Assembly: GCF_024808665.1 (NCBI RefSeq)
Contig: NZ_JANUBZ010000002.1
Location: 62,001 to 126,000, forward strand
DNA length: 64,000 bases
Direction: 5' to 3'
Source: Mucilaginibacter empetricola
GTDB lineage: Bacteria > Bacteroidota > Bacteroidia > Sphingobacteriales > Sphingobacteriaceae
Every line of letters begins with the position of its first letter. Position 1 is the first letter of the stretch. Position numbers and translations under genes: made by a program. Of the stretch, positions 42,389 to 51,182 are shown piece after piece. The notes beneath the pieces were generated by a model, which did not search any database, was not told the origin of the DNA, and saw only the letters and a program-made list of their open reading frames with translations.

Positions 42389-42451
42389 TTTTCTCCTTTT
42401 CCCAATTTGTTAATTGGGACTGCAAAGGTACGGATATAATTCAATTACAAA
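42389..42451 (-). promoter_or_regulatory. rpsA promoter, leader hairpin and ribosome site
   Basis: On the minus strand: TTTG at 42448-42451 (-33), 17 bases, then TACCTTTG at 42423-42430 (-7). The leader begins with a perfect stem CCCAATT-loop-AATTGGG (42401-42418), followed by AAAAGGAGAAAA. A true AAGGAG is unusual in this window. The stem at the very 5' end may stabilise the message or take part in S1 autocontrol. Confidence 0.65.
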
Positions 42452-42603
42452 AAAAATATTTTACTGTTAAATGCTGATTTAAAGCGGTTTTTAATAATTA
42501 TAGTCGGCTTTTTTGTAATTTAAGAGTTACACATATACAAAATAACCGATTTGCAATTTGATTGAGGTTTAAAATGGGAAGTTATAATGAACTTAACAAG
42601 CTA

Positions 42604-44523
42604 TTATTCATATAAATAGATAATCTGGTTGCTACTGGTTTTATTTATAAAACGCTTGCCTTTATAATCAATATAAGGCAGGTTGGTAGTGGTGGAAATG
42701 ATACAATCCAGGTTACTATTATCGATAGGTTCAATTTTGCTGTAATTATCAACGTTTATATAAACCGGATTAATCTCTTTGCTAAAACAGTTGCTAAATA
42801 ATGGATACTCCCAATCATCAACACCTAACATAAGGCCTATGTTTTTATAATTCAACTGCTCCGTTTGTTTATTGATGGCAGCGTATTCTTTATACAGGGG
42901 CGGGTTGCCAACAAAATACTTTTGATACCTGCTTTGAAATATGGTGTTGGTATATGGCCTTCTGTCTGTATGTAGTATAACCAGCAATCCATATATCAGC
43001 AAAATTGGCGAGAGCACGTAAAATGTATTTTTAAACCATTTTTGAATACTGAAGCAGTAACATACCAGTGGTATGGAGATAAGAAACAGCGGTATATGTA
43101 GTCGCGAATGCCATGGCTGCCATTTTAAATAGAGACAAAAGAACAGGGCTTGCAATAAAATGATCCCCCAAAATACTATCGGAGTAACCCTGGATCTGCC
43201 TCTTAAAAAGTTAACTAATATTATTGCCATAGCAATTACAATCAACAGGAAATGAAACGGATTGGCCGAGCCTTCTTCGTCGGTAATATAACCGCCGGTT
43301 GTAAATTTCATATTGCGGTAATTGGTAGCAGGATCATTTATATCAATGCCAACCATTTGATGCAGTTTTTTAATTTCATCGCCCGCAAATTTTTCAACAG
43401 GCTTGGCATACATTAAAGCCATATGTATGCTGGTATTTTTTATGATGCTTGATGCCAGCAGCTTTGCACTCATTTTCTGATTAGAATAGGATGCGGATTC
43501 AGCTTTATCGACCCCTAATAAACTTTTTGACAAATAATAATTACGACTAAAATGCCCCGCATTTATACCAATAACAAGTACAACCGCCAAAAATGAATAC
43601 CACAGGTAATTGAAGCTTTTTGATTTAATGAGCTTCATGAGGATCATGATGCCGAATAGCAAAAGAATAGGCGACAAATAGATGTAGGCCGTTCCCTTTG
43701 CAAGCATGCCCAGCCCAATGCATAAGCCAAAAAACAAGTAATTTATTAATGCTCCGTAGCGGGCTATTTTTAGCGTAAACAATAAAGCTGCTAAAATGAA
43801 AAAAGCAACCACAATATCGTTTTGAGTACTTGACCCTTGCAGAATAACTTCGGGAATAGTTACGGCCAAAACGAGGGCAATAATTTTGTATTGTTTGCTC
43901 AATCCAAAAAAATCAAGCATTGATATGATGGCAATTAAAGAAAATAGCAGGAAGAAGAATTGTACAAGGTTTGAGAAAATATCGCTGCGGGTTAATAGCC
44001 CGAAGTTCATGATCACGTATTCGGCAAATGGCGACTGGTATAATTGCCTGGTAATGTCTGTTGGGTAATCAGCCAGTGATTGATGACTGATCCAACTGGT
44101 TATGCGTGCCATATGATAGGTCATGGCATCCCAGTTATTGGGCGGGTAAAGAAGCCCCTGCGTAAAAATCAACAACAATATAATAGAAACAGCAATGACG
44201 AAAAATCTGTCGAGACCTTTTAGATTGGTTAGCTTGATTTTGACATCAGCTTTTAAATTAAGCGTAAATGCTATTGCTTTTTCTTTGTTTTGATAGAGAC
44301 AACCTAAAAGTGTTAAAGTGATTACTGACCAGCAACTAAGCAGGCAAACATAATTAAGCTGATGAAAAAGGCTCAAGAGTTCGGTGAAGCTAACCAGCGT
44401 TGCGGAAAAGATAAGGACACTGCCTAGTATTAGTGTTTTTTTACTTTCTGTTGGATTGAATATACCCAAACAAATTAAAGTGCAGATAAAAAAAACAGGC
44501 AAAACAATTATTCCCATTCGCAA
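42604..44523 (-). CDS. GT39-like multi-spanning membrane protein (putative glycosyltransferase)
   Basis: A 639-residue protein with about twelve hydrophobic segments in the first 520 residues and a soluble C-terminal part of about 110 residues. The first large loop carries YPPNNWDAMTYHMARITSW, where WD.MTYH recalls the acidic loop of ArnT/PMT-type glycosyltransferases that use lipid-linked donors. Otherwise similarity is slight. If right, it would transfer sugar to a membrane acceptor. No glycan cluster surrounds it. Confidence 0.65.
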   Translation of the reverse strand: MRMGIIVLPVFFICTLICLGIFNPTESKKTLILGSVLIFSATLVSFTELLSLFHQLNYVCLLSCWSVITLTLLGCLYQNKEKAIAFTLNLKADVKIKLTNLKGLDRFFVIAVSIILLLIFTQGLLYPPNNWDAMTYHMARITSWISHQSLADYPTDITRQLYQSPFAEYVIMNFGLLTRSDIFSNLVQFFFLLFSLIAIISMLDFFGLSKQYKIIALVLAVTIPEVILQGSSTQNDIVVAFFILAALLFTLKIARYGALINYLFFGLCIGLGMLAKGTAYIYLSPILLLFGIMILMKLIKSKSFNYLWYSFLAVVLVIGINAGHFSRNYYLSKSLLGVDKAESASYSNQKMSAKLLASSIIKNTSIHMALMYAKPVEKFAGDEIKKLHQMVGIDINDPATNYRNMKFTTGGYITDEEGSANPFHFLLIVIAMAIILVNFLRGRSRVTPIVFWGIILLQALFFCLYLKWQPWHSRLHIPLFLISIPLVCYCFSIQKWFKNTFYVLSPILLIYGLLVILHTDRRPYTNTIFQSRYQKYFVGNPPLYKEYAAINKQTEQLNYKNIGLMLGVDDWEYPLFSNCFSKEINPVYINVDNYSKIEPIDNSNLDCIISTTTNLPYIDYKGKRFINKTSSNQIIYLYE

Positions 44524-44555
44524 TTATAAAAAAAAATGCTGACGGGTTTAAAAAG

Positions 44556-45227
44556 TTATGCGTTTATTAATTTGTTTTCTATTTCGTCAAAAATTGTCCC
44601 AAAATTGCCGATCAGGCTTGCGCGGTAGGTTATTAAAACCTCATTCATCATGTTTTCATTTTCGGGCGTAAAGGGATTTTGCCATATGCGCATGCAAATC
44701 CGTTTAAGCGCATAGGCTATTTCTTTTGTTTGCGAATAGCTGTACAGATAGCGGCTTTTTTTAAAACCGTCATAAAATTTAAAGAAAATGGCTGTCTCTT
44801 TTAGGCCTGCCGCTTTTAAAAACTCATCAACTATTGGTTCGCGGCAGCCATCCAGGTGGTCGTAAAAGCCATCGGCAGTAACTTCGTTAGTGGTTAATAG
44901 CAGATTATCTAAAATTAGCTCCAGCGCAATATGCCCTAAAAAAAATGGCTTAACGGGCGAGCCTTCAATAGCCGGCAATAATAATTTTTTAAGCTGATGA
45001 GAATGCGTGATGAAAAATTCGGACGAATGAAAATAACGGTCAACTTCCAAGTGTTTATTCCATCCCTTAATAATGGAGCTTACGTTTTTATCAGGATGTT
45101 CTAATTTTTCGGGATGAATAATGATGGTTTTGTCGGCATTTTTCAATAGATCGGGCAGCACTGTTCCTAAAATAAAGTAACAGTTATCTGTATCCCGGTC
45201 GAAATAAAAATGCGATAAAAAATTCAT
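44556..45227 (-). CDS. Acyl carrier protein phosphodiesterase (AcpH)-like protein
   Basis: A 223-residue protein related to the DUF479/AcpH family: MNFLSHFYFDRD at the start, GTVLPDLLKNADK, KHLEVDRYFHSSEFF, and a C-terminal helical part. The classic AcpH motifs (GDFVKG, LHRxID) are only partly kept, so removal of phosphopantetheine from ACP is uncertain. I chose ATG at 45227; the frame is open five codons further but begins with TTG. Confidence 0.65.
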   Translation of the reverse strand: MNFLSHFYFDRDTDNCYFILGTVLPDLLKNADKTIIIHPEKLEHPDKNVSSIIKGWNKHLEVDRYFHSSEFFITHSHQLKKLLLPAIEGSPVKPFFLGHIALELILDNLLLTTNEVTADGFYDHLDGCREPIVDEFLKAAGLKETAIFFKFYDGFKKSRYLYSYSQTKEIAYALKRICMRIWQNPFTPENENMMNEVLITYRASLIGNFGTIFDEIENKLINA

Positions 45228-45378
45228 ATTGCTTTCCTGCAAAATACCCCGTTTCGTTCAATTTACGAAATTTTTTACGATTTAACCTGTCACAGAACGA
45301 TTTTAGTAAGTATAGAATGCGCTTAATTTGTCCTTTAAAATCAATGAAATCAATTAACAATGGGTGAAATCATATTAT

Positions 45379-45386
45379 TATCTTTG
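45379..45386 (+). promoter_or_regulatory. Promoter -7 box of tyrS
   Basis: TATCTTTG fits TAnnTTTG, 23 bases before the tyrS ATG. Confidence 0.6.
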
Positions 45387-45409
45387 CCACTTTTGAAACT
45401 GAACACACG

Positions 45410-46693
45410 ATGAATTTTGTTGAAGAACTACGCTGGCGCGGCATACTGCATGATATAATGCCGGGTACCGAGGATTTATTAAATAAGGGAATGGTTTCGG
45501 GCTATATCGGCTTTGACCCAACTGCCGATTCACTACACGTTGGCAGCCTTGCTCAAATTATGACCATGATCCATTTTCAGCGGGCAGGCCATAAACCGTT
45601 TGCGTTGGTTGGTGGCGCTACCGGCATGGTGGGCGACCCTTCAGGAAAATCGGCTGAGCGTAATTTATTGTCGGAAGATGTGTTACAGCATAATTTACAG
45701 GGTATAAAGGGCCAGTTAGAAAAGTTTTTAGAATTTGATTGTGGGGCCAACAGCGCCCGGATGGTAAATAACTACGATTGGTTTAAAGATTTTACTTTCC
45801 TGAATTTTATCCGTGATGTAGGTAAGCACATTACCGTAAATTATATGATGGCTAAAGATTCGGTTAAAAACCGTATCGGCGGCGATACCGGCATGTCATT
45901 TACCGAATTTACTTATCAACTGGTGCAGGGATACGATTTTTACTATTTATGGAAAAACCATAATTGCGCCCTGCAAATGGGGGGATCAGACCAGTGGGGT
46001 AATATTGTTACCGGTACCGAGTTAATCCGCCGTAAAGATGCGGGCGAAGCATATGCCTTAACCACTCAATTAATTAAAAAAGCTGATGGTACTAAATTTG
46101 GTAAAACCGAGGGCGGTAATATTTGGTTGGATGCTGAAAAAACATCGCCATATAAATTTTATCAGTTTTGGTTGAATACCAGTGATGAAGATGCCAAAAC
46201 CTATATCAGGATATTTACCCTTTTTGAGCGTGAAATTATTGAAGCGTTAGAGGCTGAACAGGATGCAGCGCCTCATACACGTGTATTGCAAAAAGCATTG
46301 GCAAAAGATATCACCATTAGGGTGCATGGCGAGGCTGAGTATGAAAAAGCAATTAAATCGTCAGAGTTTTTATTTGGTAACACAGGTATAGAGTTTTTGA
46401 GCGAATTAAATGATGCTGAAGTTGTTGGCCTGTTTGAAGGTGTACCAAATTTCACTGTTAAATTAGATGATTTGCAAGCCGGACTTAACGTAGTTGATTT
46501 GCTGGCGGCTCATACAGCGGTATTCCCCTCAAAAGGTGAAGCAAAAAAAATGATTCAAGGTGGTGGAACAGCTATCAACAAAGTGAAAATAGCTTCGGCT
46601 GACGATGTGTATGGCGCTGATGCCCTGATAAATGGCAAATACCTGGTAGCACAAAAAGGAAAGAAAAATTATTTTTTAATTGTTGCTGAATAA
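45410..46693 (+). CDS. tyrS: Tyrosyl-tRNA synthetase
   Basis: A 427-residue class I synthetase. The HIGH motif appears as HVGSLAQI, the tyrosine pocket as YDFYYLW and [14 protein letters not shown], and the KMSKS motif as [10 protein letters not shown]-terminal S4 domain (about 360-427) ends the protein. It is the bacterial TyrS type with KFGKT. The Xre/RES toxin-antitoxin pair follows 37 bases later. Confidence 0.97.
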   Translation: MNFVEELRWRGILHDIMPGTEDLLNKGMVSGYIGFDPTADSLHVGSLAQIMTMIHFQRAGHKPFALVGGATGMVGDPSGKSAERNLLSEDVLQHNLQGIKGQLEKFLEFDCGANSARMVNNYDWFKDFTFLNFIRDVGKHITVNYMMAKDSVKNRIGGDTGMSFTEFTYQLVQGYDFYYLWKNHNCALQMGGSDQWGNIVTGTELIRRKDAGEAYALTTQLIKKADGTKFGKTEGGNIWLDAEKTSPYKFYQFWLNTSDEDAKTYIRIFTLFEREIIEALEAEQDAAPHTRVLQKALAKDITIRVHGEAEYEKAIKSSEFLFGNTGIEFLSELNDAEVVGLFEGVPNFTVKLDDLQAGLNVVDLLAAHTAVFPSKGEAKKMIQGGGTAINKVKIASADDVYGADALINGKYLVAQKGKKNYFLIVAE

Positions 46694-46701
46694 TTTTGAA
46701 T

Positions 46702-46738
46702 TACGACAAATTGTGCTTATTTTTGGATAAATGTCGTA
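46702..46738 (+). promoter_or_regulatory. Promoter and inverted-repeat operator of the Xre/RES module
   Basis: TACGACA (46702-46708) and TGTCGTA (46732-46738) are perfect complements 23 bases apart. They enclose a -7 box TATTTTTG (46718-46725), itself inside the smaller repeat TTAT-N6-ATAA. The right arm overlaps the start codon. The message would be leaderless or nearly so. Confidence 0.6.
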
Positions 46739-47225
46739 CAATAAAAAACATATCGAAGCAGATAAGGTTAATGAACCTATGGTAGCCTATGTTACAGCAG
46801 GTTCATTAAACCCATTTTATAACTTGCTGGGTGCTGCAAAGCCGGCAACATTATCTAATGATTTTGACATCATCAGGCTTGCCCGTGAGGGTTTCCCTAA
46901 ACGTGTTTTGCTTAATCTTGCAAAAAAAATATCTTTAAACGTACAGGAGTTAGCCGGTATACTGCACATCTCTGAGCGCACCTTACAACGTTACGATGAT
47001 GATGATATCATTAAAACCGAGTATGCCGAGAAAGCCGTTGAGCTTGCCCGTTTATATACCCGCGGTGCAGAGGTATTTGGCGCTATGGATAAATTTAAAC
47101 AATGGGTAAAAGTGCCAAGTATTGTTTTCAACGGCGAGGCGCCTGTATCATTACTGGATACCTCTGCAGGTTTTGATATGGTATTCAGGGAGCTTGGGCG
47201 CATAGAGCACGGTGTTTTTGCCTGA
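46731..47225 (+). CDS. Xre/MbcA/ParS-type antitoxin (DUF2384)
   Basis: A 164-residue antitoxin. The N-terminal part (about 45-90) has an HTH-like region (FPKRVLLNLAKKISLNVQEL and ILHISERTLQRYDDDDI). The C-terminal part is the DUF2384 toxin-binding domain: KAVELARLYTRGAEVFGAMD, FKQWVKVPSIVFNGEAPVSL and LLDTSAGFDMVFRELGRIEH. The C-terminus masks the active site of RES toxins in known cases. Its stop overlaps the toxin start (TGATG). Confidence 0.93.
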   Translation: MSYNKKHIEADKVNEPMVAYVTAGSLNPFYNLLGAAKPATLSNDFDIIRLAREGFPKRVLLNLAKKISLNVQELAGILHISERTLQRYDDDDIIKTEYAEKAVELARLYTRGAEVFGAMDKFKQWVKVPSIVFNGEAPVSLLDTSAGFDMVFRELGRIEHGVFA

Positions 47226-47677
47226 TGATACTTTATCGTATTGCCAAATGCATTTATGCTGATGACCTAAGCGGGACCGGTGCACGTTTATATGGCGGAC
47301 GCTGGAACAGCGAAGGGAAATCAGCAGTTTACCTGGCCTCATTGAGATCATTGGCGCTGCTGGAAGTATTGGTGCATTTGCCCCCATTATTAATTCCCAG
47401 TGATTATTGCCTTGCTGAAATTGAAGTACCTGAAGATAGTATAGGTGTTATAGCTTCTGAAGAATTGCCCGTTAACTGGGCAGCTATTTCGCCACCCCTG
47501 GCCTTGAAACAATTAGGCGATGAGTTTTTACAAAAGCAAGCTTATTTGATATTGAAGTTGCCTTCGGCAATTGTGCCTAAAGAGTTTAATTACCTCCTTA
47601 ATCCTTTACATAAAGACATCAAGAAAGTTAAAATACTGCAAAAGCAACATTTTAACTTTGATGAGCGATTGGTATAA
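47225..47677 (+). CDS. RES-domain toxin (NAD-degrading type)
   Basis: A 150-residue RES-domain protein: ILYRIAKCIYADDLSGTGAR, LYGGRWNSEGKSAVYLASLR, SLALLEVLVH. The named R, Y, E and S residues of the family lie in these blocks (YR, VYLA, LLE, S in ASLRS). RES toxins of this class (for example MbcT) deplete NAD+. It is translationally coupled to the DUF2384 antitoxin. It has a complete length and no break, so the module looks functional. Confidence 0.92.
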   Translation: MILYRIAKCIYADDLSGTGARLYGGRWNSEGKSAVYLASLRSLALLEVLVHLPPLLIPSDYCLAEIEVPEDSIGVIASEELPVNWAAISPPLALKQLGDEFLQKQAYLILKLPSAIVPKEFNYLLNPLHKDIKKVKILQKQHFNFDERLV

Positions 47678-47681
47678 TTTA

Positions 47682-48329
47682 TTATAATTCGTTTAGCAAA
47701 TCCATTTTCTTGTGGTTGTAATCCTCGATAGAAATAAGACCCTTATCAAACAACATTTTTAATTTTTTTAGTTTTTCGGTAAGCTCATCCGGTTTTTCGA
47801 TTTCTTCGTGAATCACGGGTGGTGGTACGTGAATAGGTTCGGGCGCCTGAACAGGTGGTTGAACCGCAAATGGTACCGCATTTTCAAACTGAACAGCCCC
47901 TGATTCTGCACGCTTTTCTTCCAGATCGCGCAGGCGCCTTGCTTCGCGTTCAGCTTCCTTACGTTCTTGAGCGTACTGATATAATTTACGGGCCTGTACT
48001 TTTGGCAGGTAATCAACACCCATTTCGCTATCATTGGTGGTGCGTACGCTAAAAATAGCTCCTATTATTTCTTCTTTGGTGTAAACGTCAACAATATCCT
48101 TCCAAACAAAATCAATAAACTTTATGGTAAGGCCAAGGTTGGCCGCGGTGAAAAATAAAACGCGTTTACTGGTAAGCGCAACACAATCAGGAAAAAGATT
48201 AACCAGTGGCTTTTTTTGTACTGCTATGTATATTATTTCTTCCCCGGTAGTTAGCAGATCGTTAAGGCGCTGATAAACTTTTTCAACTGCTTTTTGGTCC
48301 TGCTCGTCGCGCAAAAAATTTTCTATCAT
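47682..48329 (-). CDS. PH-like and SHOCT domain protein
   Basis: A 215-residue cytoplasmic protein. Residues about 30-110 look like a bacterial PH domain (EEIIYIAVQKKPLVNLFPDC, VALTSKRVLFFTAAN, GAIFSVRTTND). A Glu/Arg-rich coiled-coil linker (about 120-145) and a Pro-rich stretch lead to a C-terminal SHOCT motif (ELTEKLKKLKMLFDKGLISI, EDYNHKKMDLL). SHOCT helices often mark membrane-associated or oligomeric proteins. No function is known. It converges on the RES gene with four bases between. Confidence 0.75.
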   Translation of the reverse strand: MIENFLRDEQDQKAVEKVYQRLNDLLTTGEEIIYIAVQKKPLVNLFPDCVALTSKRVLFFTAANLGLTIKFIDFVWKDIVDVYTKEEIIGAIFSVRTTNDSEMGVDYLPKVQARKLYQYAQERKEAEREARRLRDLEEKRAESGAVQFENAVPFAVQPPVQAPEPIHVPPPVIHEEIEKPDELTEKLKKLKMLFDKGLISIEDYNHKKMDLLNEL

Positions 48330-48387
48330 GATGTTGTTTTATGATGCCTGTAAAAATAAACAATTTGTATTAGTAAAAAGTTAAGTT

Positions 48388-49365
48388 TTAGGCGATCAGT
48401 AAATTGCAGCCGCGAATATCGGAATTGTCAAACCGGCCTAATACTTCGAACGAACCATCAGCATATACCTTGCCAAGATCCTGTGTAGCAATAAATGAAC
48501 AGGAATTAATGTTGGCCAGGTCGATAACGTTGATGCCACCGGCTTTTTCATTATTCATCTGGCTCATGGGGTCGTTGGTATCGCGGGTGATAATTTTCAT
48601 CCATGGCGGGCAATTGAAAATACCTTCTCCGTTTGAATAGGCCTGCGATAACAATTCAGTCATGCCATATTCTGAATGTATCACATCTACGCCAAATCCC
48701 TTGCATAATTGCTCATGCAGTTCTTCGCGAATCATTTCTTTACGCCGGCCTTTCATACCTCCGGTTTCCATCACAATTAATTCGGGAAAGTTTAGTTGAT
48801 AGGCCTCCACAAAATCTAGCAAAGCAAAAGTTACCCCAATTAACAAGGTTGGTTTCTGTAATTGTTGTTGTTTTTTAAGCTGATGGTATAGCTCCTGGTG
48901 ATTGTATAAAAAAAAGCCACTGTCCGGATTTTTTGATTGCTTAATCAGGTCATCGGCCATGTAAATTAATGATGATCCTTCCCGTTCCAGGTAAGCCGGT
49001 AATAATGCCAGTACGGTGTGTTTTTCAATATCGCCATAAAACAAAGCAAATGCCGACCGGAAACTTTCGGTATACCAGCTTACATCAATAATATGGTGAC
49101 TGCTGGTGATGATACCTGTTGTTCCCGAACTGGTGAAAGTAACCTCTACTGGTTTGTTTGAACTTAAAACCCTGTGCGATTTGAAAAACTCAATAGGCAG
49201 AAATGGGATATGGTTAATATCCTCAATCTTCTCGGCATCAATTTTTAAACCTTTTATAAACTGATGATAAACCGGGCAGTTTTTGGCCTGATGCCTGAAA
49301 ATTTGCAATGCAACTTCATTAAACTGTTGGTTGTTTTTTATGGAGAATACCTGCTCTTTGTTCAT
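48388..49365 (-). CDS. LuxE-like acyl-protein synthetase / adenylating enzyme
   Basis: A 325-residue protein of the LuxE/acyl-protein synthetase family. The adenylate-forming motif is VEVTFTSSGTTGIITSSHH, with IPFLPIEFFKSHRV before it and LIVMETGGMKGRRKEMIR, IHSEYGMTELLSQAYS after it. These enzymes activate a carboxylic acid and pass the acyl group to a protein thiol. No reductase (LuxC) or ACP gene is adjacent. I chose ATG at 49365 (MNKEQVFSIK); a perfect -7 box (49371-49378) lies inside the longer open frame. Confidence 0.82.
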   Translation of the reverse strand: MNKEQVFSIKNNQQFNEVALQIFRHQAKNCPVYHQFIKGLKIDAEKIEDINHIPFLPIEFFKSHRVLSSNKPVEVTFTSSGTTGIITSSHHIIDVSWYTESFRSAFALFYGDIEKHTVLALLPAYLEREGSSLIYMADDLIKQSKNPDSGFFLYNHQELYHQLKKQQQLQKPTLLIGVTFALLDFVEAYQLNFPELIVMETGGMKGRRKEMIREELHEQLCKGFGVDVIHSEYGMTELLSQAYSNGEGIFNCPPWMKIITRDTNDPMSQMNNEKAGGINVIDLANINSCSFIATQDLGKVYADGSFEVLGRFDNSDIRGCNLLIA

Positions 49366-49370
49366 TGAGG

Positions 49371-49378
49371 CAAAGATA
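49371..49378 (-). promoter_or_regulatory. Promoter -7 box of the LuxE-like gene
   Basis: TATCTTTG on the minus strand, six bases before the chosen ATG; a nearly leaderless message. Confidence 0.55.
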
Positions 49379-49506
49379 AACAAATGTGTAATTGTTTGTT
49401 TGGTGATAAACGATAGGTTAATAGTATTACAATAAAATGTCAGCAAGAACCGGGTTTAAATGGTATGACATTATGGGGATGTTTGTGCTAATTAAAAGCA
49501 ATAAAT

Positions 49507-49989
49507 ATGAACAAGTTTAAAATTGTACCCATTTCAAGGAAATATGCGCAAAATGTAAGAACAGCAATGCAGGATGATTTTGGCCATCAGTTAATAGAAA
49601 CCGTTGCCACAGGTTCGGGGCCGTGCAGGGTTTCGTTAAAGCCATTTCAGAAAGGTGTTGATAAGCGAATATTGTTAACACATACCCCGTTTGAGTTGGA
49701 TAACGCTTACAATCAACCGGGACCGGTTTTTATTAATGGCGAAGATGTAGAGGAATATGCAGATATCTATCGGTTTCCGCCCGAAATTAAGGCCAATAAA
49801 AAAAGTTTTCCGATAACGCTGATAGGCTACAATAATGAGCAGCAAATGATTTTTACCCGCATTGTTGGCGATGATGATGTTGATGAGCTAATAAACGAAG
49901 CATTTGACCAACACGCAGCAATAGCTTATCTGCATGCCCGTAATGCACAAGCTTGTTGTTTTATTTGTAAAATTGAACGGATGGGTTAG
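49507..49989 (+). CDS. DUF1203 domain protein
   Basis: A 160-residue protein that matches DUF1203: GSGPCRVSLKPFQKGVDKRI, LLTHTPFE, GPVFINGEDVEEYA, RFPPEIKANKKSFPI and a C-terminal HARNAQACCFICKIER with three cysteines. The family is cytoplasmic and of unknown function. The cysteine-rich end is typical for it. It is divergent from the LuxE-like gene. Confidence 0.85.
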   Translation: MNKFKIVPISRKYAQNVRTAMQDDFGHQLIETVATGSGPCRVSLKPFQKGVDKRILLTHTPFELDNAYNQPGPVFINGEDVEEYADIYRFPPEIKANKKSFPITLIGYNNEQQMIFTRIVGDDDVDELINEAFDQHAAIAYLHARNAQACCFICKIERMG

Positions 49990-50018
49990 TTTGATAGATG
50001 TTATTAAAAACAACTGAT

Positions 50019-50026
50019 TATTTTTG
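50019..50026 (+). promoter_or_regulatory. Promoter -7 box of the SYLF gene
   Basis: TATTTTTG fits TAnnTTTG, about 43 bases before the ATG at 50070. Confidence 0.5.
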
Positions 50027-50069
50027 ACGTTCTGTTAAAAGCATATTTTATATAACATCCAAAAACTAA

Positions 50070-50756
50070 ATGAAAAAGTTGAAATTTATAATAGCTCCGG
50101 TTTTATTGAGCATTCTTTTTGTAATGGCCTCGGCCACTATTGATGGCAGTAAGGAAACTGAACGCGTAAATAATTCAGTTAATGTGCTGAAAGATTTCAG
50201 TAAAATGAAAGAAGCAATTCCGCATGATTTGATTGCCGAATACGAGGGAATTGTGATTGTACCTAATCTGATTAACGCTGGTTTTGTTGTTGGCGGTAAA
50301 CGAGGCCGTGGTATTGCCATGATAAAGCTTGATGATGGAAGCTGGAGTGATCCTGTGTTTGTTACCTTAACTGGTGGCAGCGTTGGTTTTCAAATAGGTG
50401 TACAAGCTGTTGATTTGGTGTTGGTATTCCGTCATAAAGGCGTATTAACCAAAGTGAAGAGTGGCGATTTTACCATCGGCGGTGACGCTTCAGCAGCAGC
50501 TGGTCCGGTGGGACGCAGCACTTCTGCAAATACCGATTATAAGCTGGAAGCCGAAGTTTATTCGTATTCGCGCAGTCGTGGTTTATTTGCGGGTATTAGT
50601 ATCAATGGATCCAACTTAGGCATTGATAAAAAAGCCAATGCTGCTTTTTATGGATCGGATATTAGCTCAGAAGATATTTTTGCATCGGGGCAAAGCAGCA
50701 CAGCATCAGTAAAAGCTTTAAAGGAAACTTTGAAGGGGATGGCACAGAGCAAATAA
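50070..50756 (+). CDS. SYLF (Ysc84-like) lipid-binding domain protein
   Basis: A 228-residue exported protein; hydrophobic N-terminus about 5-24 (FIIAPVLLSILFVMASATI). The SYLF domain is clear: EYEGIVIVPNLINAGFVVGG, KRGRGIAMIKLDDGSWSDP, GGSVGFQIGVQAVDLVLVFR, GDASAAAGPVGRSTSANTD, SRGLFAGISINGSNLGID. SYLF domains bind phosphoinositides in eukaryotes; the bacterial role is not established. Probably periplasmic or outer-membrane associated. Confidence 0.9.
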   Translation: MKKLKFIIAPVLLSILFVMASATIDGSKETERVNNSVNVLKDFSKMKEAIPHDLIAEYEGIVIVPNLINAGFVVGGKRGRGIAMIKLDDGSWSDPVFVTLTGGSVGFQIGVQAVDLVLVFRHKGVLTKVKSGDFTIGGDASAAAGPVGRSTSANTDYKLEAEVYSYSRSRGLFAGISINGSNLGIDKKANAAFYGSDISSEDIFASGQSSTASVKALKETLKGMAQSK

Positions 50757-50761
50757 TTCGG

Positions 50762-50803
50762 CAAAAAAAAGACAAAGCACGGACCGTTGTGTCCGTGCTT
50801 TGT
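50762..50803 (-). terminator. Terminator between two converging genes
   Basis: ACAAAGCACGGAC (50772-50784) and GTCCGTGCTTTGT (50791-50803) pair perfectly around six bases. On the minus strand eight U follow, so it mainly ends the 50816-51154 gene, but the stem may also stop the SYLF message. Confidence 0.9.
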
Positions 50804-50815
50804 TGTTATACCGAT

Positions 50816-51154
50816 TTACTTTGCAAAAGCCTTTTTCAGCAACACCCCTGACAATGCTGACATACCCCCAACTATACCGCCGATAAATGCGGTGATAAAT
50901 AATAACCATAGCCAATTATGAGGTAGGGGAAATAACTGCACCACACGATCGGCCAATATATGATTATTGGGAATGCTTTTAAACAGCGCTAAAACTATCC
51001 AAACAATAAACACCGCTGCAAAGCCCGACCAAAAGGCCTGTGCCGGCGTTTTGCCAATAATAAATGCGGCTAAAAACGCTGCAATAGCCACAACCCACCA
51101 CGGTAAAAAATAACCGCTGGCAAAGGATAATATCAATACGATTAAAAATAACAT
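50816..51154 (-). CDS. Small hydrophobic membrane protein
   Basis: A 112-residue protein with four hydrophobic segments (about 2-16, 19-35, 42-63 and 78-101) and few polar residues between; the C-terminus is Gly-rich then KKAFAK. No family is recognised. It starts 29 bases after the stop of the penicillin-acylase gene on the same strand, so it may be co-transcribed. Confidence 0.65.
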   Translation of the reverse strand: MLFLIVLILSFASGYFLPWWVVAIAAFLAAFIIGKTPAQAFWSGFAAVFIVWIVLALFKSIPNNHILADRVVQLFPLPHNWLWLLFITAFIGGIVGGMSALSGVLLKKAFAK

Positions 51155-51182
51155 ATAATCTTTTTATAAAATTTCTTAAAGT

